A stretch of 64,000 nucleotides of DNA from Cruorifilaria tuberocauda (taxonomy: Eukaryota > Nematoda > Chromadorea > Rhabditida > Onchocercidae). Positions 41,495 to 55,116 of the stretch are shown piece after piece (position 1 is the stretch's first letter; each line of letters starts with the position of its first letter). The stretch spans positions 148,067-212,066 of the forward strand of contig JABVXU010000057.1 in assembly GCA_013365365.1 (NCBI GenBank), read 5' to 3'. Made by a program: the position numbers and the translations under genes. Below the pieces are notes generated by a model, which worked only from the letters and a program-made list of their open reading frames with translations, was not told where the DNA came from and did no database searches.

Positions 41495-44400
41495 ATGTCG
41501 GATGCTCAGGTGAAATTTGCTGTACCTGAAACACACGATGTGGAAAAGGACGAGGAATGGTTTGTTCCTCCAGCACCTATCCTTGCTGGTACCGTTCATG
41601 TTTTCTTCCCTTCTTTTCTCTTCTCTTTCTACATGAAAATTTATATCTCTTACTGTTGTTGTTATTGTAATTGGCACTTGAATCGAACTATGAAAAGACG
41701 ATTTCTACTACAGTGATCCATTTTACTTACTCTTTTTTTTCAAATCCATAAAAAGCTGTTTGTTGAATGGATTGTTTTTTTAATCGAATCAATTATCAGC
41801 TTAATAATATCAGTTATCACTACTGACAGACAAAAGCAAAGCATTTATTTTAAACATATTATAACATTTTTTCCCCTTCAATAACTTCTAAAGTGTTATT
41901 TAGAAAGATCGAATAGGCGTAAGATGAATTACGAGCAGTAAATAATAAAACATGAGAAATACAGAGAAAAAGAGGGAGACCAAGAAGAAAGCATGATATT
42001 TCTTATATTATGATTTTTATATTGTACCAAGGGAATACAGATTCTCTGTTCTCTTTCAATCATCGTCCAGTCATTTTTTCTGATAATAAAAGATGATGAT
42101 GGCTTTGATGTATTATTTTTTGAAACATTTAATATGGTTATTATAGATAAGATCTAAAGTCGATAATTTAATCTTTTCTTTGGTGATTACATCATGCATT
42201 TGGTATATTTTTATTTAGAAAAATATAGTTTTAATTTTAAATTTCACTTCATTACCTTTGCACAGTATTTTCTACCGTATTTGAATTTTTTAGGTGCTCA
42301 TGTCAGAGGGATTGATTCTTACCGGGAAATGTACAGCAATTCCATCAACAATGCTGATGAATTTTGGAAAACGGTGGCTAAAGAACTTTATTTCGAAAAG
42401 AGATCCGAGAAGGTTGGTTTACGCTGATCTCTCTGGTTTGTTTTACGATATTGCAAAGAATGTGGAGAGGAAAATAATCGCCGTTTGTTTCTTTTTAAAC
42501 ATAGAAAAACTCCTTATTGTTTCTTCATTTTTTTCGTTATGCTTAATTTTTTAATTTCTTTATTTTTTTAAAGGTATAACTGACATTATTTGATTGTGCT
42601 TTGGAACCTTTTCGATATCTGGTAAAAGGACATATTCTTCTGATAGATCATTATATTGATATTTTAGAATTTTAACCTGTTCTAAAAAATATCTCTATAA
42701 ACCGTTATTTAGGGATTGGAATGGAATTTCGATTGTCGCAAGGGCGATATTTATGTACATTTCATGGAAGGATCGCGAACAAACATTGCATATAATTGTT
42801 TGGAGCAAAACATTAACAAAGGCAAGTTCAATAACAAGGTATAAAATTGCAGATTAAGAAAACGTGTTTAGATTTTTTGAAGAATTGTTCCTTCCGAGAT
42901 ATGAATATTTTACTTCTGAAGAATCGAAGTATTTTAAAAGGTGTAGTAAATTGGAAAGTTGCTGACAATATCTCTGCAGTTCTTTTTTCAAATCAAGATT
43001 TAAGGGTATGGTTCTCGTACGGCGTTGTTGTGGGAAGGTAATGAGCCCGGTGATTGTTGTTCAGTCACATTTCAAGATCTATTTGACAAAGTAGTCACTT
43101 TTTCTGCCGTCCTGCGTTCTCATGGAGTTAAAAAGGTTCATTACATAATTTCTGTAAAGATTTATTAAATAAGTTTTAAATATGTACAGTAGTATAACTT
43201 TATTTCTAAAATAGTTGCAATTATTTTATTGAGGAGTGCACTGAAGATAGCTGCTGATACTGTTTTTGACCTTGCATTCGACTCTTATTAATAATTTAGG
43301 GCGATGTTGTGGTGATATATCTACCGATGACACTTGAATTACCGATAGCAATGCTGTCATGTGCCAGAATTGGTGCTGTCCATACGGTAGTGTTTGCTGG
43401 ATTTAGCGCTGATGCTTTGGCAACTCGAATATGCCATACAGAAGCTCGTATTCTGATCACGGCTGATGGATATTATCGAGGCAAGAAGCTCATAACACTG
43501 AAAATGATAGCTGACCATGCTCTCGTTCAATGCGATGCTTCGGTAAGTTTATTTTAATGTTTCATTTAATATATGCAGTGTATTCGAAATGTAATTTGAA
43601 CTTATTAAATGAGCTAAAAGTGATAATAGACTTCGATGTCCGATTATTATCTCACTATAATCTATAAATCGATATGAATCGATGATTTGACTGCATATTT
43701 ATAACAAGTTTTAGGGCAAACCAGTGAAAAATGTCATCGTCGTACAACATTTGGAACGTGTTCGTAAACCGAACGGTACTGCTTCTGTCAACGTAAATTT
43801 AACTCCATTTGTTATTTTTTCTTTCTGAGATGTTGCATCTTTTGCTATCGGAAGAGCAGTACTGCTAAGTGTACGAGTAGTTTAAACAAATGATGTTTAT
43901 ACTTTCTTTCTTAACATTTCAGTGTGTGTTTGCATTAGGCGAAATCGAATTGATTTAAATTAAGTCTTTATTGTCAGTAATTTCTTTTTTTATTGTTCTT
44001 GAAAGCATTTTGTTTTCGAGGTTTCCTATGGGTATTAAAATATTTCTACTTAAAAAAGTCGCGATTATGAATTCATAGTTTTATTGTTATTGTTATAATA
44101 TTGTTTTTATTGTTAAAATTATTATAATATGTTATCTTGTTAGGTGAAATTAGATCCGAAACGGGATGTTACCTGGGATAAAGAAATGGAACGCTGCAAA
44201 GGAATGAATTCAGGAATCGAATGGAACGATGCAGAAGATCCTCTCTTTATTCTTTATACATCTGGTTCAACGGGTAAACCAAAAGGAATTGTGCATACTA
44301 CTGCTGGTTATATGATATATACCTATGCTACCGACAAATTTGTTTTTAATGCTGATCCGGAAAAAGACATACATTGGTATGATTATAATTTTATTTTTCT

Positions 44401-46603
44401 TGTATAGACTGAATGAAATGGAAGGATAGTTGCACACAGTATCTTAAAAATTGTAGGGAAAAGTAGGCTTTATTGATAGTTCTTGTCTGAAGTTGTTGTC
44501 TCTTAATAATGCTGATTTTATAATCAAGAAAAAACTTAAGTTCACATTTAGTTTTCATTGAAATATATATTTGCAGGTGTACAGCTGATTGCGGCTGGAT
44601 TACTGGCCATTCCTATCTCGTGTACGGACCACTTCTTAATGGTTTGACATGTGTCATGTATGAGGGCGTACCAACTTATCCAACACCGTCACGAATGTGG
44701 CAAATTGTAGAAAAGTACGGAGTAAGCATTTGATTATTTACTGATTAGTGTATTTGCTATTGTTTTCACTATTTAGTATCACGCAATCATCACTAGAATG
44801 GGCAATACAATGTCAAAAATTGTTTTTATTTAAATTTATTTTACTGTTAGTTCATTTTTACTTAATGTGAGATTTTTTCTAGGTTACAACTCTTTATACT
44901 GCACCAACAGCAGTGCGTGCTTTGATGGCTTTTGGAGATCAGTATGTTGCAGAGCATAACCGTTCGTCGTTGCGTTTGTTGGGATCAGTTGGTGAACCAA
45001 TTAATCCGACAGCATGGAAATGGTTGTACGAGGTATTCAAACTGAAGTAGTAATTTTACGGAGTTGAATTTTCGTTTGATGAAGGAAGTAAGGGATAGAT
45101 TTCAGGTTGTTGGCGAAAACCGTTGTGCCGTCATTGACACTTACTGGCAAACAGAAACAGGAGGACATACGATTGCGCCTTTACCGGCAGCAATTCCTTG
45201 TAAACCGGGTAGTGCAACGCTCCCCTTCTTTGGAATAGAACCGGTTATTGTTGGTGAGGATGGTCGAGAAGTCAAAGGAGCTGGTAAAGGGGCTTTGGTG
45301 ATTGCTTCATTTGCATATATATATCATTAGCCAGTTTTACATATTTTAATGCAAATCATATAATTAATATTTTAGTTGTCTTCCACTTAATGAAGTTCAT
45401 TAAACAATGCAGACCAGCTGTTCTTTGTCGAATTTTATCTAATAGAGAAGTTTCTTCAGTTCGGTGGAAATGGAACCCTAGAGGAAACGATTTTGTTTGT
45501 TTTGCTGGTCGTCAGTATTTTCACTAGTGAATTTGAATTTTTTTATTAGTTTCGATAAAAAACTTTTGTTTATGAATATTTAATTATTACTCTTGCAGTG
45601 TTTCAAGCGACCTTGGCCGGGTATAAGTAGAAGTGTTTTTGGTGATCATGGCCGATTTATGAGCACATACTTTTCGCCCTACCCGGGCTACTTTTTCACT
45701 GGTGATGGAGCACGTCGAGATGCAGATGGTTATTACTGGATTACAGGTATAGCGTGGCAAACTTTTTTGGTGTTGGCGGAAATTTGGGATTCGTTTAATA
45801 AGCGTTTCATATTATAGGGCGGATTGATGATCTCATGAATGTGTCGGGTCATTTATTATCTACTTCCGAAATTGAATCTGCTCTAGTTTCGGACGATGAT
45901 GTAGTGGAAGCAGCTGTGGTTGCAGCGCCGCATGATATCAAAGGCAACTTTCCGTATGCATTCATCACATTAAGATTGGTATTGTTTAATGTATATTTCA
46001 TCCTTGACATTCTTAAAAACAGGAAAGAGGTTTTGAAAATAATAAAAACGGACTGAATCTTCTGCATCTTTTCAACTCTTTCCTCTCTCATCAAGTAACC
46101 GTGATAATTTTTTCAGGGTGTGAAACTTACGGACAAAAAAATTGACGATCTAAAGCTTTTGGTACGAAAAAAAATCGGTGCGATTGCGGTACCGGACGTT
46201 ATACAAGTAGCTCCGGGACTGCCCAAAACACGATCAGGTGATTTGAAAAACACGATAGTTATAAACAAGTTGTGTCTGTGAGAGGAGTGGAAGCTATCGA
46301 GCATGTTAAACTAGTTTTGCTCTTGCTCATGTATTGCATTGGTTCTGCGCAGTTCTGTTCTTTATTTACAGATAAAATGAAATTAAAAAAATCTCTGTAA
46401 CTTTATCTGTTTAATTAGATTGATTTATCAGTTAGGTTGTTTAGATCTAATAGTTCATATTTTAAGGGAAAGTAACGCGTCGTATACTACGTAAAATTGC
46501 TGAAGGTGATAAAGCTGCGGATTTGGGTGACACTACTACACTTATTGACGAAACGGTTATTGATCACTTATGGAGTGGTCGATCAGAAACACGAACTGGT
46601 TGA
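41495..46603 (+). CDS. acs (ACSS2-like): Acetyl-CoA synthetase, cytosolic (ACSS2)
   Basis: AMP-forming ligase making acetyl-CoA from acetate, ATP and CoA. Fourteen exons: 41495-41588, 42294-42412, 42713-42821, 43005-43135, 43300-43542, 43715-43792, 44144-44376, 44577-44721, 44883-45032, 45106-45297, 45599-45746, 45818-45978, 46117-46237, 46467-46603. This gives 686 residues with consistent phases (human ACSS2 701). Visible signatures: the P-loop [41 protein letters not shown] (AMP site), FFTGDG, the hinge [16 protein letters not shown], and the catalytic-lysine loop PKTRSGK across the last junction. No mitochondrial presequence is seen, supporting a cytosolic/nuclear enzyme. Intron 3 uses a GC donor (GCAAGT at 42822). 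A degenerate related copy follows about 750 bases downstream. Confidence 0.96.
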
Positions 46604-47369
46604 GAAGTACTTGCTGCATTGCAATAATTTTTCAAACTTTCTATATTGATTGTTACATTATAGATTACATAGGTTTATAATCTATTTCGATATCATCCAT
46701 TGTTTTTATAGCATTAAACTTTCCTTTAAACATTTGATATAAGTTCTTATTTCTCCTTTCATCAATTTAAACTTAATCTTCTTTCTCCACTCTTGGCTTC
46801 CAGTTACATCATCAGTGAATGTGTTATCAATTCCGAGATGCATTTTCATTTGAAGTGATAACTTATGCTGATATGAAACAGTTTCAATTTGCTGTATTTT
46901 TTATTTGTTAGTTTGGGATTCATGCATTCCAATAAACTGATACTTATTCTGATTCATATAGTTGATTGCATAGGTCATTCAACCTTTTGAGGAAAAAGAC
47001 TCTAGATCCTGAACTAATTAAATACATCACATTTGATACTGAACAAATCAGAGCATAAGGTGATAACCGGTTGAAGATCGTTGAGAAATTGCAAATAATC
47101 GAAGTTCATCGAAAAAAGAAATCGTTTTAAGAGACAGGAAATAGTGGAATTAATCGTAGCCAATAATCATTTTTGACTCATCGAATGAATGAATAAGAGG
47201 TAATAATACAATGGTCTGGAGACTTTCGACAACTTTAGAACTCCGAAGAAATTCTTTGTTTCTTATTTCCTACAAGAATGAATGATTATTTATCAGCTTT
47301 AGGCAATCATATTTAGCCTTTTGAATCGTAATGGATTAATGAGTTAATATATTATTAAATAGCCTTTAA
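46604..47369. other. Intergenic, ACSS2 3' flank
   Basis: AT-rich sequence carrying the ACSS2 3'UTR. I see no gene; it leads into the broken synthetase copy. Confidence 0.6.
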
Positions 47370-48060
47370 ATTAAATTTTGGTGAATGAATGCGCTGATAT
47401 ATTGAAAGGATTTCAGTTGAAGGATAAACCAATAGTACTATACCTACCTAATGTTTTACAACTTCCTATTATTATATTGGCTGTACTTCGCATAGGACTA
47501 ACCATTCTACTTATTGTAAGGATTAATTTACGATTCATTATTACAATAAATGCTATACTATTACGAGAAGTGCCTAAATAAATTACATGTCAAAAACAAA
47601 TTTGAAATTCAGGTAATAATTTCAAATTGATAATCTCATGAAATATCTCAGATAAAGTGATATCATTTTTCAAACATCTTATTCTACTATATCATCCAGA
47701 CTGCTTCAAACGAAGATGTCGATCGCTTACGAGATATATCAATTAGTGGTGCTGATACAGTGATAATAATTGATGCTTTCTGAATGGGTACCCGATTGAT
47801 AAGGATTAGAGAAACAATTTTCTCTGAGGATAATTTAATAAAAAGGAATAATGATTATTTTATGGATTAGCTATTCACGAGAAATTCGTGCTTATCATTG
47901 ATTCAGAAAAAGATAAAGAGAAATACCAAAAAGCAACCTTTTCACTTCTATTTTCAATTATCTATCCTCAATATACTATAGGCAATACAACGTGTAATAG
48001 TCATACGACACGTGACCCCAGATAAAGGAATACCTCCACCACGAGTGAATTTAATCACTA
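47370..48060 (+). pseudogene. Degenerate acetyl/acyl-CoA synthetase-like copy
   Basis: Three separated pieces align in order with the ACSS family. First, KPIVLYLPNVLQLPIIILA then VLRIGL (47378-47510) corresponds to [22 protein letters not shown] of the intact gene. Second, DRLRDISISGADTVIIIDAF (47722-47790), then TGA in place of the next codon, then MGTRLI, corresponds to the [13 protein letters not shown] region. Third, AIQRVIVIRHVTPDKG (47983-48046, after an acceptor-like CTATAG) corresponds to NVIVVQHL. Between the pieces the frames are closed. The AMP-binding P-loop region is missing. The in-frame TGA, lost segments and lack of a start mark it as a pseudogene of a divergent ACSS paralogue, tandem to the intact gene. 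Confidence 0.7.
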
Positions 48061-48790
48061 AATTCAGCTTTTTATTGAGTTTTGAAAAAACGAATCGGAT
48101 TTCAAATAGAGTTCCGGTATATCATGCTTGCTACTGTTAAAGCAACTTTCGTTAATGATCTCGGGAACAGGCTGCCAAAACTGAATATTATTTTACTGGA
48201 AACTTCAGGTTGCAAAACTATTCATAACGGAGGAAGATTTCAATCTATTGATGGGATACAGAGAGTACTTGACTTTCTGGAATTTAAAAACTCTCGAAGA
48301 AATTCTAACTCTTGGAAGCAACAAGTTATACGAACAAGCGAAAAATATTTTCGGTGTACCCTGCAGAAATATTGAATCTACACTAGTCTAACAAGATGGC
48401 ATATCTAGGCCAGAATTGATAAAATTTCTGAATTTTACAGCCACATCCTCCTGTCTCTCCAACCATTTTCAATCAAATTTCTTAACCATTTCAAAATCTT
48501 TTAATAGTTGAATAAAATACAAAAAACATCAACTGAGCACTTTAAAAATCTACTCGCACAAAGCATTCTAATTAATTATGTCTTATTAGCTCTGACAAAT
48601 TGTTTAACATGCATCTCTCCGAGCATCGAGCTTAATAAATATTCATACAATGAATCGCACGATACATCTACCAACCGGATAAACCTGGTAGGTATATATA
48701 TTGTTCTAGTATCATGGATAATTTTTTGCAACCATCAAAACCACTTTCCTAATAAATCTAAATAACTAATCCCCATGACAATAGCAAATT
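48061..48790. other. Protein-like remnants, origin unknown
   Basis: Open stretches on the plus strand at 48082-48375 (containing NDLGNRLPKLNIILLETSG) and, in another frame near 48285-48390, TLEEILTLGSNKLYEQAKN followed by a TAA have protein character. They do not match acetyl-CoA synthetase. They could be the decayed rest of the upstream relic or of another gene. No intact gene is supported. Confidence 0.35.
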
Positions 48791-49388
<598 letters not shown>

Positions 49389-50210
49389 GTTGAAGAATGT
49401 TACTGAACTTTCTGAAACAAAACATCTATGAGAGTCAATTATAATAGAATGAAGAATGAGGAGTAATAGTGAAAGGACGGGTAATAGCGACAACTTTCAT
49501 ATATTTTATCACATTACAGAAAATATCAAAATATCGTAAAAACGATCAGAGACCATGAAAAAGGTAGAGGAGAAAGAGTCCTATGCACATTTCAGAATGC
49601 TGCAGCATCCAAAATTCTGTAACCGCATATTCACGGACAGATGCGTGATGATGGAACGATTTTAGGAAGGATAACGGATGCATTTCATGTTTAGCAATGA
49701 GTACATTTCAGGCTACGTGCAGATGTATTCGAAAAGGATAGGGCACATATCTCACGTTGCGTGAAACGATTAGCACAAAGAATCCCGCCCCCACCATTGC
49801 ACGACACCCGCCGGCCAACGTAACCAAAGCTTGGACACTGCCCAACTGCTCTATAGTATTTGCGAAATTTGATGGACCGTCTTTTTTTGTTAAATATATT
49901 AGTCCGTCTAATGAGATTCAAGTTTCATATGATTTGTAGTTTTAATAAGAGGATGGAAGATTGGGGGAGTTGTGTGAGGATCTCTCGGGTGCGTCTCGAA
50001 CATATGTTTCAAGAAATCTACCAATTTTTAATTTTTATCGATAAAATTCTAGTCGAAAGACTACGACGACCGATGAAAGTCACGGGAGTTACGTGTTTGG
50101 TTAAGCTTGCCGGCATTGCGAGAAGCATCACAACGAATCGCATTTAACAGACTGCTATCTCAGTTCTACCTTAAAAAATTAACTAACAAATTTTCGAAGC
50201 AGTAGTAGAA
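49389..50210. promoter_or_regulatory. Shared upstream region of ATP5MC and GLTP
   Basis: The 822 bases between two divergent start codons. The part at 49560-49860 is clearly less AT-rich than most intergenic sequence here. Opposed open frames at 49691-49939 look like by-products of that composition. No core promoter motif could be assigned. Confidence 0.4.
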
Positions 50211-51533
50211 ATGAATGCAGTACCACTGAATGAAATTTCCACATATTTCTCACATCCGGAACGGATGTTCCCGGAGATCGAGGATGACAAAGTTCCAACT
50301 GAACAGTTTCTTAAAGCTTGTCAAGGCATCGCTGATTTTGTCGGTAAACTTGGGATTTCCTTGAGTTTTTGAATATTTTTTCACTCCAGTTTCTGTAAAA
50401 TTTGACTTTGTCAATATCGTTAGCAGCAGTTAGATGAGTGAGTGATCAAAACAGTCACCAACATTTCTATTTCAAGAACAGTATTTCAGGTTTTCTAGGA
50501 ACAGCATTCATTCCGATCAAGAATGATATTAGTGGTAACGTTACTAAGATTAGAATAAAGTATGAGACCAGGAAAGATAAATACAAATATATCGAGGACC
50601 TGGTCGAAGATGATCTTGCTGAAAACAGCGGAAATATGGGCATAGCTACTGAAGGACTGTTATGGCTGAAAAGGTCTGGTTAGTTTTCCTTCAGATTGAT
50701 ACAAAAATACTCATTAGTTCACCATATTCCCATTCTTTTTAACAATTTTTCTTTAAAACTAAACTAGTACTTCAAAAAACATTACTTGCTTGTATATATG
50801 ATACTATAGCACAATACATGCTTTGGATATGTGTTTGATTCTTTCATGTAAAATGTATAAAATTAATTTTGGTAATGAAATGTGGACCATGTTTTGGAAA
50901 AGATTGTCCTAACGATCTAAATTTATGGAGAAGAGAAAAGATTCTAATCGTCCAGTAAAGTATTTTGTTTTTTACAGCGTTGTATTTTATTTTTTAGAGG
51001 CTTAGAATTCATGTTTGAATTTTTATCGGAAATGGTGCAGGTGTATCGATCGTCGACAGATAAAAAAAAGACAGACAATTTAACGAGTTCTATTAACAAC
51101 GCTTATAACAATACTCTCAAAAGGCATCACGGATTTATATCAAAGCAACTGTTTAAGGTAAGACTACAATTTAGCACTTTGGCTTTAAGCTTTCTTACCT
51201 CTTCCCGTTCCAATCATAACAGTGAACAAATCAATAAAAAATGAAAATACCGTGATTCCTTTTTATTCTGCATTAATGATACCGTTTGAGCCTTTATAAT
51301 ATTTCATGCAATCTCAGGTCGTTATTTTGGCAGCTCCAACAAGGAGTACCATTTTGAAAGCACTCGCAGAAGGCAGAGAAGGTGTGGATGATATATGTAT
51401 TGGTCATATCGCAGCACACCTCGATAACTTTAGGACTAATGTAGCTCATATTGTTAATTATTATATCATCAAAAAACTAGATACTCCTAATCCTTTGCTG
51501 AAAAATTTAGTGATACCTCAAATCAACGATTAA
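50211..51533 (+). CDS. gltp: Glycolipid transfer protein (GLTP)
   Basis: Cytosolic protein that moves glycosphingolipids between membranes. Four exons, 50211-50343, 50490-50673, 50998-51157 and 51318-51533, encode 230 residues (human 209). The sugar-headgroup site is intact: Asp, Asn and Lys in IKNDISGNVTKIRIKYE, Trp in LLWLKRGLEF and His in RHHGFISKQLF. The all-alpha GLTP fold is matched to the C-terminus (HLDNFRTNVAHIVNYY). Extra length lies at the N-terminus and the C-terminal tail (after KKLDTPNPLL). All intron phases agree. Confidence 0.95.
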
Positions 51534-52511
51534 ATCGACAATCGACATTACAAACCTCTAATTATTGCAATATAATGTCAAAAATACTAATTATTGCATG
51601 TATTGAACTTAATTTATGAAATTACACTGCAGTGTCGACACTTCATATATTGTGTTCCGTGTGTAGTAAATTGGTCGTCTTATTCCAGATAATGATAAAG
51701 TATTAGCGGTGGTTCTTCATTTCATTATTTGTTTGTAATATTTAATGATTATGATGTTAGCAATTCCACCCGTGCAGTTTCTGCCATCCTAATCTCATCA
51801 GTTCTCACTGTTTCAAACTATTACTTGATATCAGCGAAATTCATTGCTGATGGTTTCCCGTTATATGTCTACCAATTCTTCATCTTCAGTGATTCAGTGA
51901 TTGCTTATTTCTTTGGATTATTTGAAAGAGGAAGAGTGTGGAAGAAGGAGCACGTCTTCATTCCATAAATGGCAAACTCGACTTTTGACATGTAGTAGCT
52001 AGCTAGAACATTCATTTATTTATCAATAACTACCTGTTGTATACACAGCAAACATACAACCCTTTTTTTGATTTTATGAACAAAAGACCGGTAAAATATG
52101 CAAATAACACAAATAACAACACATAAAGAGTATACAATTCCAAAAAGTATAATTTCAAAGTGTAATTTATAGATGTAATCTAAAGGTAAAAGAAATTATG
52201 TTACGTTTGCTAATTTCAAGTTTAAAGTAATTTAGTGAGCTTTTGATTTATATTTCTAAAACAGTCTTTTTCGTTTCGTGAGCATTACAAAAAGGAAAAA
52301 CCCGCGTTAAATATAAAAGCACGAAAATATCAGTCTCACAGACGATATTTAATATAGAGAAGAGATGTTTGACAAAATGTTCACCAAATTTTAAGGATTA
52401 AAGGATGAAGAATTGTATTACACCAGCTATTTCCTCAATGTTGTGATCCGTTGCCCAATAAGAAATAATTAATCAGTTCGTTGAGAATAGTAGTTGCACA
52501 CCAATAAGCAG
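51534..52511. other. Convergent intergenic region GLTP / FBXO28
   Basis: 3' flanks of two converging genes. An open stretch at 51729-51968 on the plus strand begins with a non-ATG codon and has no family match. Nothing else is supported. Confidence 0.5.
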
Positions 52512-55029
52512 TTAGCTGCTTCGCTTTACATCTCTCTTGAATACTATTGTATTAGATTTTCTCTTTCCCAAACATTTCGTTTTTCCAGATGGACCTGCAG
52601 GTGATGAACTTGGTTGCGACAATTCTTCAACAGCTTTCAATTCTTCCATGAAATTGAATGAAATTTTTGAACTGATCTGCAAATTAACAATATACAGAAA
52701 GTTTAATGAAAATCGTGAACTAAAAATTGTTAATTATAATAGATAAAGGACTCTTCCGAAAAATAAAAATTTAATTTTTAAAATTAGTTCGGATAAAACA
52801 AATTACTTGATGTATGCATGCAATGATACTATTTATGGCTTTGCTTTGCTCACGTATCACACGATCTTGCTCAGCAATTGTTCGTTCATGCTGCTTAACT
52901 TTCTCATCAATCTTCCTTTTCCATTGATTCATCTTTGTAAAATCATCGAAACTATTCGTAACTGCTCTATTGCTGCTCCTGCTTAATACGATATTCGAAG
53001 AGGATGTATTGCACAACGAACGAACGCTAAATGAAATTCCCTAAATCTTTCAATAAAGAAGAATGCAAAAAAAAAACAGCAAATCACAACTAAATTTATA
53101 TGCAAGACATGTCTGAGATAAAATAAAATCTTATTTGTATACCTGTCACTCAACGTTGCTGAAGAAAAACTATTAGGCAACGATTCCAATGAGTATCGAG
53201 GATGGGAACGACAAAGAAGAGTTAAAGGATCTCGAATACGTAGAGCTGGTGCAATTTGTTCTTCGAAATATTCCATTGCCATACTAAAGTTTTTTAAAGA
53301 AGAGGAAAAGGATGAAAAGAATGAGACAAGACCAATCATTATTTATTAATAGTGATGATAGAAATAAAAATATGGTAAGTACTTTTACCATTTTGACTAT
53401 CATAATTTTCTCACGCTTAACTGATTTCAACAAAATAAACCTTGAATAATCTCGAATATCTTTCAACGACTCCTGCGTTTCTGGTGGCTGGACTCTCCGT
53501 TTAATACAATTGTCTAACATACGAAGAACGGAGAAACCTTCATCTAACACCTGAATAAATTATACATAATAATTCAGTACAAATCACATAAACTGAAGTT
53601 TTCGATTAAAGCACATTTCACATTTTATATATATAGAAATCTAAAATTACTTGGCTTATAAAATTATCCATCCTTCGATACTGTTTGCTAAAAATTCAGA
53701 ATTGGCCATTACTCTATATAAGTAAGTCTTTTACTTACCTTGCCAGCTATGAAGCAACACGAATCATTGTCAATATATTTCCTGAATGTCATCGAAAGCA
53801 ATGCATAACGTGTTTCCAACGCTGAATAAACCTCATTGACACGGGATAAGGTATGTAGCCTTAAACAAAAAAATTATGGTTCTTTCATAAAAAGTACCCC
53901 AGGAAATTTTGTGTTCTGGAATAAAATGATAAATTTTTGCTACCAAATATTACAGACAAGAACTTTCATTTCCTTACTATCAATAAAGTTTGACAAAATT
54001 GCACTGGGTAAAAAATTGGACATTTTTATATCAGTGATTCGCTGAACCACTGAATATACTTCACTAAATGATTAACATTTTCCACACAAAAACTCATTAT
54101 TGTTATATACCATAAAAATTTATTTTCCATGGTTTTCAAACAACAAAGATGTATGAAAAAGATATCTACTAATTTTGTTCCTCTCAAGCAGCCTTATCCA
54201 TGCACAGACTCTCAATCCGGATGAGGTTCGGCTTTGTAGGCATGTATCTCATTCAAAGACTGGACGAACAATACATTTTAGATGTTCACGCTGTGATACT
54301 CTACATCAGACGTATAAAAGTGGTAAGTCATTTTGCTATCATTTTTCTGGTTCACTTCCTGTACAATGACTTTAATTATTAACGCAATCACTCTTAATTT
54401 CATGGCTAAATCATTAAGATGAGTTTTTATCCTAAATAACAGTGCTGGCAATAAAAAACTTAATTACCATAAAACGACAAAAACTAGCACCTGCGTTGAG
54501 ACTCTCTTTTTGGTAACATCTTTTTCATTCGGCTCATTGCTTTATCCAATTGTTCACCAAGCCGGAAAAATGAACTATTTAGGATAGAGCGTGCCACTAC
54601 GTCGAAACCTCTAGAAACCTAAAGAAAAACGATAATAACCATTTAATAGCTTTTTTTACGCTGTAAAATTGCTAATTAATGATTAATTATGTAATTTGAA
54701 AGGATTGCAAATTAGCAATTTTATACGGTAGAAAAAAATTTCCGATTACTGAAATAATTTGAATTGAAGGATATTTCGACTTCTCAAAATGTGATATGAA
54801 ATAGTTTCAGGTTTTTCCTACTATTCATCGCCACTCACTTTTCTTATGATTATAAGAGAATGTTTAAGTTCGGAAAACAGAGGATAAATTTACTAACGGC
54901 TCTTAATAAACTGATATCATCGTAGGTAAGACACTTCATGATATACGTAACAATCTCCACCGGAAGTGTTTCAAAAGTGACAGATAGCGCCATGTTATCG
55001 TATTCCGATACTATTGCTGTGCTTGCCAT
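52512..55029 (-). CDS. fbxo28: F-box protein FBXO28
   Basis: Substrate receptor of an SCF (SKP1-CUL1-F-box) ubiquitin ligase, nuclear in animals. Seven minus-strand exons: 55029-54898, 54618-54491, 53859-53739, 53550-53441, 53283-53143, 53026-52807, 52676-52512; 338 residues (human 368). The F-box (LPVEIVTYIMKCLTYDDISLL) spans residues 22 to 60. Conserved FBXO28 blocks follow: MLPKRESQRR, ALETRYALLSMTFRKYID, CCFIAGK, SMAMEYFEEQIAP. A predicted coiled coil (QWKRKIDEKVKQHERTIAEQ) and a basic nuclear-localisation-like tail (KCLGKRKSN, FKRDVKRSS) end the protein. All phases agree. The start codon is 87 bases from that of the divergent gene at 55117. Confidence 0.95.
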
Positions 55030-55116
55030 GTATATAATATGCCTTAAAATTTAAACTCAAAGATACATTTGAAAAGTTCACAGAAATTTCATTAAATTTA
55101 TTAAAGGAAAAATCGG
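55030..55116. promoter_or_regulatory. Compact bidirectional promoter interval
   Basis: Only 87 bases separate the FBXO28 start (minus) from the ATG of the next gene (plus). Any promoter elements for both genes must lie here or inside the transcribed regions. No specific motif was identified. Confidence 0.4.

Noticed and set aside
49691..49939. Opposed open frames between ATP5MC and GLTP
   Set aside because: Both strands are open over the same higher-GC sequence, with no recognisable protein and no splice partners.
51729..51968. Hydrophobic 79-codon plus-strand frame after GLTP
   Set aside because: It begins at a non-ATG codon, has no acceptor linking it to GLTP, and composition is what T-rich DNA gives by chance.
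54175..54369. Plus-strand open frames (CRHVSHSKTGRTIHFRCSRC) inside an FBXO28 intron, flanked by acceptor- and donor-like sites
   Set aside because: Neither open frame joins in phase to the plus-strand gene at 55117, and no other partner exon exists. It may be a relic, but support is too thin.
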